Below are positions 59,474-64,000 of a stretch of 64,000 nt of DNA, in pieces. The first letter of the stretch is position 1; each line of letters opens with the position of its first letter. Position numbers and translations under genes: made by a program. Under the pieces are notes generated by a model that saw nothing but the letters and a program-made list of their open reading frames with translations, searched no databases and was not told the origin of the DNA. This DNA is from Filobasidium wieringae (Eukaryota > Basidiomycota > Tremellomycetes > Filobasidiales > Filobasidiaceae). Location of the stretch: positions 620,001-684,000 of the forward strand of contig BCIV01000009.1 in NCBI GenBank assembly GCA_001600055.1, written 5' to 3'.

Positions 59474-60074
59474 ACCGATTTGCCCCCTTCTTCATATGTC
59501 ATGCTTTCGCATTTCTAGTCACAATACTTCAACCGCCAGTAAGAAAGTGTGGCAGCTATTAAGTTTGTGTTTCTGGTGGTCAAGGTCGTCAGCGGCTACA
59601 GGACGCTGCGCACCCGGAAGTAAAGTAGATCGATATCATAAAGATTACGTTCGATAACATTGGGAATGCGGGACCCATTGCAATTGCAGAACCGTAGTAA
59701 TAGAGGAAGGTCTCGTTGCTCGCGTTACGATACTATCTCGTCGAAGATGTCCAGCGACCATCTGCCCTTTGTGACGTTGCGATCAACATGTTGCACCGTC
59801 ATATCGAATCAATCATTCACACGAGTTGGTTCCACTTATTGCTCGGCCTCCGATCTTGCCCATCTGTTTCACGCTGATATGCAACTCGGTACACGAGACT
59901 GTGAGCTCTGTCATTTCAGCTTTTTGTAAGGTTTGCAGAACCCGGCACGTAGATAGAAGGATTGGATCCAAAGGTATGACCCATCAGCAGCCCGCGGTAT
60001 CGAACTTTGGGTTAGTTCGACAAAATGGAAGCAATTGTTCTGATATCGGCCAGAAGCAGACAAACGCGCAAAAA
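59474..60074. other. Intergenic interval, no gene seen
   Basis: 601 bp between the zinc-finger gene and tRNA-Leu. Only short frames without a family match. Confidence 0.35.
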
Positions 60075-60169
60075 TGATGACTGTGAGATTCGAACTCACG
60101 CCCCGAAGGACCGCGGATCAGATACTGATAACCTTAACACGGCGGATTAGACCACTCTCCCAAGTCACC
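60075..60169 (-). tRNA. tRNA-Leu (anticodon AAG) with a 15-nt intron
   Basis: On the minus strand the acceptor strands GGTGACT and AGTCATC pair, with discriminator A. The D arm is GGA-GAGTGGTCTAA-TCC. The anticodon stem CCGTG/CGCGG encloses 22 nt beginning TTAAGG; removing a 15-nt intron leaves a 7-nt loop with anticodon AAG. A long variable arm (CCTTCGGGG) marks a type II tRNA, and the T arm GTGAG-TTCGAAT-CTCAC is perfect. A TTTTT Pol III terminator follows directly. Anticodon and variable arm fit Leu. Confidence 0.93.
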
Positions 60170-60310
60170 GAATATGAATGGCTTTGAGGTAGAAATAATA
60201 TATACCACTTGTCCAGCATTTACACAACGCTCCTTTTGTTCCTACTTACCACCCCGCTCTTCTTTTGTTTCGCCGAACAAAGCGGATCGAAGGGATTTTG
60301 TCCATGTTGA

Positions 60311-60328
60311 CTATATATATATATATAG
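60311..60328 (+). promoter_or_regulatory. TA tract acting as TATA element of STE3
   Basis: An 18-bp run ctatatatatatatatag lies about 110 bp upstream of the receptor ATG at 60437. Its position matches the TATA stretch of the pheromone gene (122 bp upstream). Confidence 0.45.
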
Positions 60329-60436
60329 TGCTCAAGCCATGTCATACGGCCATGTATGTATTCATCCTTTCCAGTTATGTTTCGGCAACGTACACAGTTA
60401 ATCGAACATAAAAATTAACTACGGCCAATCCATATC

Positions 60437-61733
60437 ATGCGACATCCAGGGTACCCGATCTTTGCGCTCCTCGGGCTTCTGGCAGTTTTACTACCCTCAC
60501 CTTGGCATTGGAGGACTCGGAACGTCGGAACCCTCGGCCTGATATTCTGGCTTAGTCTGACAAATTTCACAATCTTCCTCAATTCCTTGTTATGGGCCGA
60601 CAACGTGGTGGATCGAAGTCCGGGCTGGTGCGATCTAAGTCAGTACAGACGACTATAAACGATCCGAGCTGGACCCTAACCAAATAGGTAATCTCAGCTG
60701 GGAGAATCTTCATCTCTGCCTCTGTAGCCGTGCCGGCCTGTTCGTTCACGCAGATGCGTCGATTAGAGGCCGTTGCCTCGACCAGGCGAATTGCTTTGTC
60801 ACATGCCGAGCGAGTCCGTCGTATCGGACTGGAGATCTTCGTTTGCTTCGGTTTGCCTTGCCTACAATTGGTTTTGCGTTACGTCACCCAGGGTCACCGC
60901 TATGACATATTTGAACACATCGGATGTCAGATTCCTTCATACGTGTCTTGGCCTCACATAGTCATCCAGTACATCTTCCCTCTTGTCTTGGCCGCAGGAG
61001 CGGCCATCTATGCAGGTGAGCTGCTTAGCATGAGTAACGATACATACACACACGAAATTTAATGCCCTATAATTCCGTTGTTTCAATACAGCGCTGGCAT
61101 TCCGATGGTTCGTCCTGAGGCGTTTGCAGTTCAAAGCGGTCCTTCACGCATCCAAGACGGGCTTGACGACTGGCCGGTATCTTCGCTTGATTGCTTTGGC
61201 AGTTACAGACGTCACGCTCGTCTTCATCGGGACACTATTCGTGTTGATCAGCACAATACATCTAGAGTCGATACAGCCATACTCATGGAGGGCTGTGCAT
61301 TCCGACTTCTCCCCAATCTCCCAGTACACCGAAGACTTATTGGGATCGTCCTATTCTACCTACGCCGTTTCCATCTATTTATATCCCCTCTATTCGTTTT
61401 CGTTCTTCATTTTCTTTGGGTTTGGAGAGGAGGCGATTAACGAATATGTGGCAAAGTGGACGCAGTTGCGAGGAATAATGTCCAAGTTATGCGGCAACTC
61501 GTGAGTGTCTAAGCTGCGACAACTCTGGAACGCGGTGACCATAAAAGTTGATTTCTAGTGGTAGTTCCTCTGATCCTAGCGAATGGCAGATGCCCACACT
61601 AGGTACGCAAGCGGAGGTAATCCATCACTCGCTACAAATGGATCCCGTCAAGAGCGGAGATGCGACTGAACCGAAACTACCTCGCAGAGGCAATTTACCC
61701 ATTCCTGTATCGATTGAAATATCCGTTGTATAG
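60437..61733 (+). CDS. STE3: STE3-type pheromone receptor (7TM GPCR)
   Basis: G-protein-coupled receptor for farnesylated mating pheromone, in the plasma membrane. Exons 60437-60638, 60698-61015, 61092-61500 and 61559-61733 give 367 aa. The STE3 pattern is clear: MRHPGYPIFALLGLLAVLLP (TM1), WHWRTRN (first loop), GTLGLIFWLSLTNFTIFLNS (TM2), WCDLTGRIFISASVAVPACS (TM3), and the TM4 region RIGLEIFVCFGLPCLQLVLR. Then come HRYDIFEHIGCQIPSYVSWP (second outer loop), IFPLVLAAGAAIYAALAFRW (TM5), LRLIALAVTDVTLVFIGTLF (TM6) and YPLYSFSFFIFFGFGEEAIN (TM7). The cytoplasmic tail is short (about 75 aa) and Ser-rich. Together with the pheromone gene it defines a P/R mating-type locus. Its 3' end is 39 bp from the convergent VPS35 stop. 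Confidence 0.95.
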
Positions 61734-61772
61734 TAGAACCCATCCTTATTCATACAAATCTGAATTCATGTT

Positions 61773-64000
61773 CTAGGACATGCCCATCTTCTGCATGGCC
61801 ACGGCTAATTCTACTTCGCGCCAGCTGGACTCGACCTCCGTCTGTTGGCGATAGCGCATGTGAGCGAGAGTGTTTTTAAAGTGCTAGAGGTAAATCAGCA
61901 ATAGCAAAAATCATCGCCTGAATCAAGCTCTCTCACTTGGGCTGTATTGGGATTGCCGCGCCAGCGGTCAACTTGACTTCTCGCAGCGGTTTCACTTTTC
62001 GAAACTGCCCAATCGATGTTACTGGTTATTAGCTCAGTTAAGCTATTGATATACTTTGGAGTGACCTGCTAGCGTATATCAGCAGCACTCTTCAGCAGTG
62101 TGGTATAACCAAAGCGCATACCTCATTCACAGCCTGTTCAAAGTAATATACGTAACTGTCCAGTGCCTCAACATACAACTGGATGCTAGACGCTTCATCC
62201 ACACAGGAGCTAGCAATACGCAGGGCCTTCTGCAAGCATTCTAGTACCCGTTTGCCGTCCCGTGATACGATCTACAAAAAGTGCATATTAGCTGTTGTTC
62301 CCGCTAAACTGAGCCAAGGTGAGCAGTCTAGCAACGTACTCCAGATGCATCACCGCAGCCGGGTACTTCCGTCTGCCACCACATATGACTGGCCGACAAA
62401 ACAGCGACTCCTTGATGCGGCTTCTTCAACAACTTGGATCCATGCAGAGCAGCTTTTGTGATCAACGTGTCATAATTGTCTGCCCCAAAGATGCGCGTAG
62501 ACTGGAGATGCGATATAATTTCGGTGATGGCGTCGACCTGAGCGTAACTCTCTGATATGCTTTCTTCGTATATCACAAAAGCTTGTACGAAGAATTCGTA
62601 GGCGAGATCTTCCAACTGACACTCTCCTGCCATCTGCGCAGCCGACAGGCACAACCGCAACCCTATATCGGACGGCTCAACCTGAGTGTACAAAGTTAAG
62701 ATAGTCTGATGAGTGAATTTCAATATATCCCTGATCGCCTCTTTCTCCTGTTATTGATCATAATTTAGCTTAGATATTCGTCGAGTGGGAAGCGGGCCTA
62801 CCGTTGTCGGAGATATCATACTGTCGCGAGCTAAGCGCAACGAGGCAGAAATCAGAGCAGGGTAGGTGTAACGAATGCGTTGAGCTCCTCGCGCAAGGTG
62901 TTGTCGTGCGACTTTCATCAACTGACCGATAATAAGCATTTTCAACGTTAATCAATCCTATGTGGTTTTGTTCGAAGGGACTCACCTCGAACTGAACACC
63001 AGGATCTTTAGCAACGAAGAGATGGATCATCCGCGCCAGCCATCCTTGCTGTTCAGCCATCGCGATGGGGTCGAGATGAGCGGAGGACGCGTGTGAGGCG
63101 TTGTCGCGACCGTGCAGCTCAAGATCCATCACAAGGTCCTTGCACAACTCGAGAATCCCATTAACGTCCAAAGCGGACTCGATACGGGTAGCATTTTTCA
63201 GAATTGATGCCACTATCGCCTGACCTATGGAGATTCGGGTACCGATCGGCTGTTGTTCGAGCAGCCCTTTGTACGAGGGAATTGCTAAGAGGGTCAGCAT
63301 AGACGCGTACGACGCCACTGGTGCCAGGAGTAAGGATAAGAGGTTGTTGGTTGTCTGACTCGAGAAAAGGTCGGGACTAGGAAACTCAAATCAGTGTCCT
63401 GCTCAAACGTGCCTCATTCCCAAGGTCTCTCACTTGGTCTTGAATTCCTCTATCTTCTGGCGTGCAAATAGAAGGAGATGGTCAACATAGTCTAGCCGAT
63501 CCGGATAGCAGCTCAAAGCTAGGTTCAAAAGGGAAACCAGAAGAGCTGTGATGTCTTGAATAGCAAGATCCGGACGCAACTGTGAAAATCATGCTCGGTT
63601 AGCAGTAGGTCGCCGAATTGAGGTTGTCTACTTTACCAGGATCAGCTGCACTACTTGCTGCCAGAAGATCTCAAACAGTCGAACGTTTGTGGGTATACCC
63701 CTGAATGTCAATGTGGTTGTCAACGAGGTCTGTTTCTCCGTCTGTAAGCTGGAATCGTCTGCCGAGTCGCGTTCTGGTACAAAAGCTGAACCGTCAGACT
63801 GGCCAGGCGAAATCTGTTCTTCGGTCACTTGGTTTGCTTGAGATGAGGAACCAGGGATTGAAGCATCGTTCTCCGAGGACTCCCTCCCGCGGATAGATTG
63901 TATCTTGGTCGCCAAACGTTGAGCAGCTTCCTCTTCCCCCCGCCGGCGCTCCTCAGAAGTTTCATTCTCCGACTCTCTGGCTGCAAACGCAGCAAGGCGA
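61773..64000 (-). CDS. VPS35: Retromer subunit Vps35, 5' end outside the window
   Basis: Alpha-solenoid core subunit of retromer, which returns cargo from endosomes to the Golgi. Several exons are read on the minus strand: TNVRLFEIFWQQVVQLIL, then LALSCYPDRLDYVDHLLLFA, LLAIPSYKGLLEQQPIGTRI, ESALDVNGILELCKDLVMDL, QQGWLARMIHLFVAKDPGVQ, RIRYTYPALISASLRLARDS, SDIGLRLCLSAAQMAGECQL and EDLAYEFFVQAFVIYEESIS. The C-terminus ends EVELAVAMQKMGMS at 61773. The order matches the C-terminal half of Vps35. The frame continues past base 64000. A low-complexity acidic and Gln/Ser-rich stretch (63,700-63,990) is an insertion typical of fungal homologues. Confidence 0.92.

Overview
This window is nuclear DNA of a basidiomycete fungus, most likely a Tremellomycete (the Cryptococcus/Kwoniella/Tremella side of the group). 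Almost every gene is broken by many short GT-AG introns of about 40-75 nt. The housekeeping genes are fungal, and a lipopeptide pheromone precursor carries the CVIA farnesylation box known from Cryptococcus pheromones. The species cannot be named from the sequence alone.

Layout, left to right. At 1-18,000 lie a 5'-truncated RhoGEF, an unrecognised small minus-strand gene, a secreted DUF1996/WSC protein, an intron-containing tRNA-Thr with a decayed partial copy beside it, a Kre9-like GPI protein, an Opy2-like osmosensing membrane anchor, an amino-acid permease, the TFIIH subunit Tfb4 and a histidine phosphatase. At 18,000-40,000 lie a P4-ATPase flippase, tRNA-splicing endonuclease subunit Sen15, an SV2-type MFS transporter, Esf1, a Yih1/IMPACT protein, the helicase Dbp10, an orphan gene and a second amino-acid transporter.

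From 40,000 to 62,000 the window holds a pheromone/receptor (P/R) mating-type region. It contains an Nhp6-like HMG protein, a 12-bp minisatellite interrupted by an assembly gap, the pheromone precursor gene, a Kin4-type kinase with a KA1 domain, the spliceosomal helicase Brr2, a Set3-type PHD-SET protein, a PAM2/zinc-finger RNA-binding protein, a tRNA-Leu, and the STE3-type pheromone receptor. The retromer subunit Vps35 follows and runs off the right edge.

The main discovery is the pheromone precursor. It encodes two identical 23-residue pheromone modules in tandem, each ending in CVIA, and the two DNA copies differ at eight positions that are all synonymous. A direct repeat of AACAAAAG-containing units lies just upstream of it. 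Pheromone and receptor sit about 18.5 kb apart, in the same orientation, separated by ordinary housekeeping genes.
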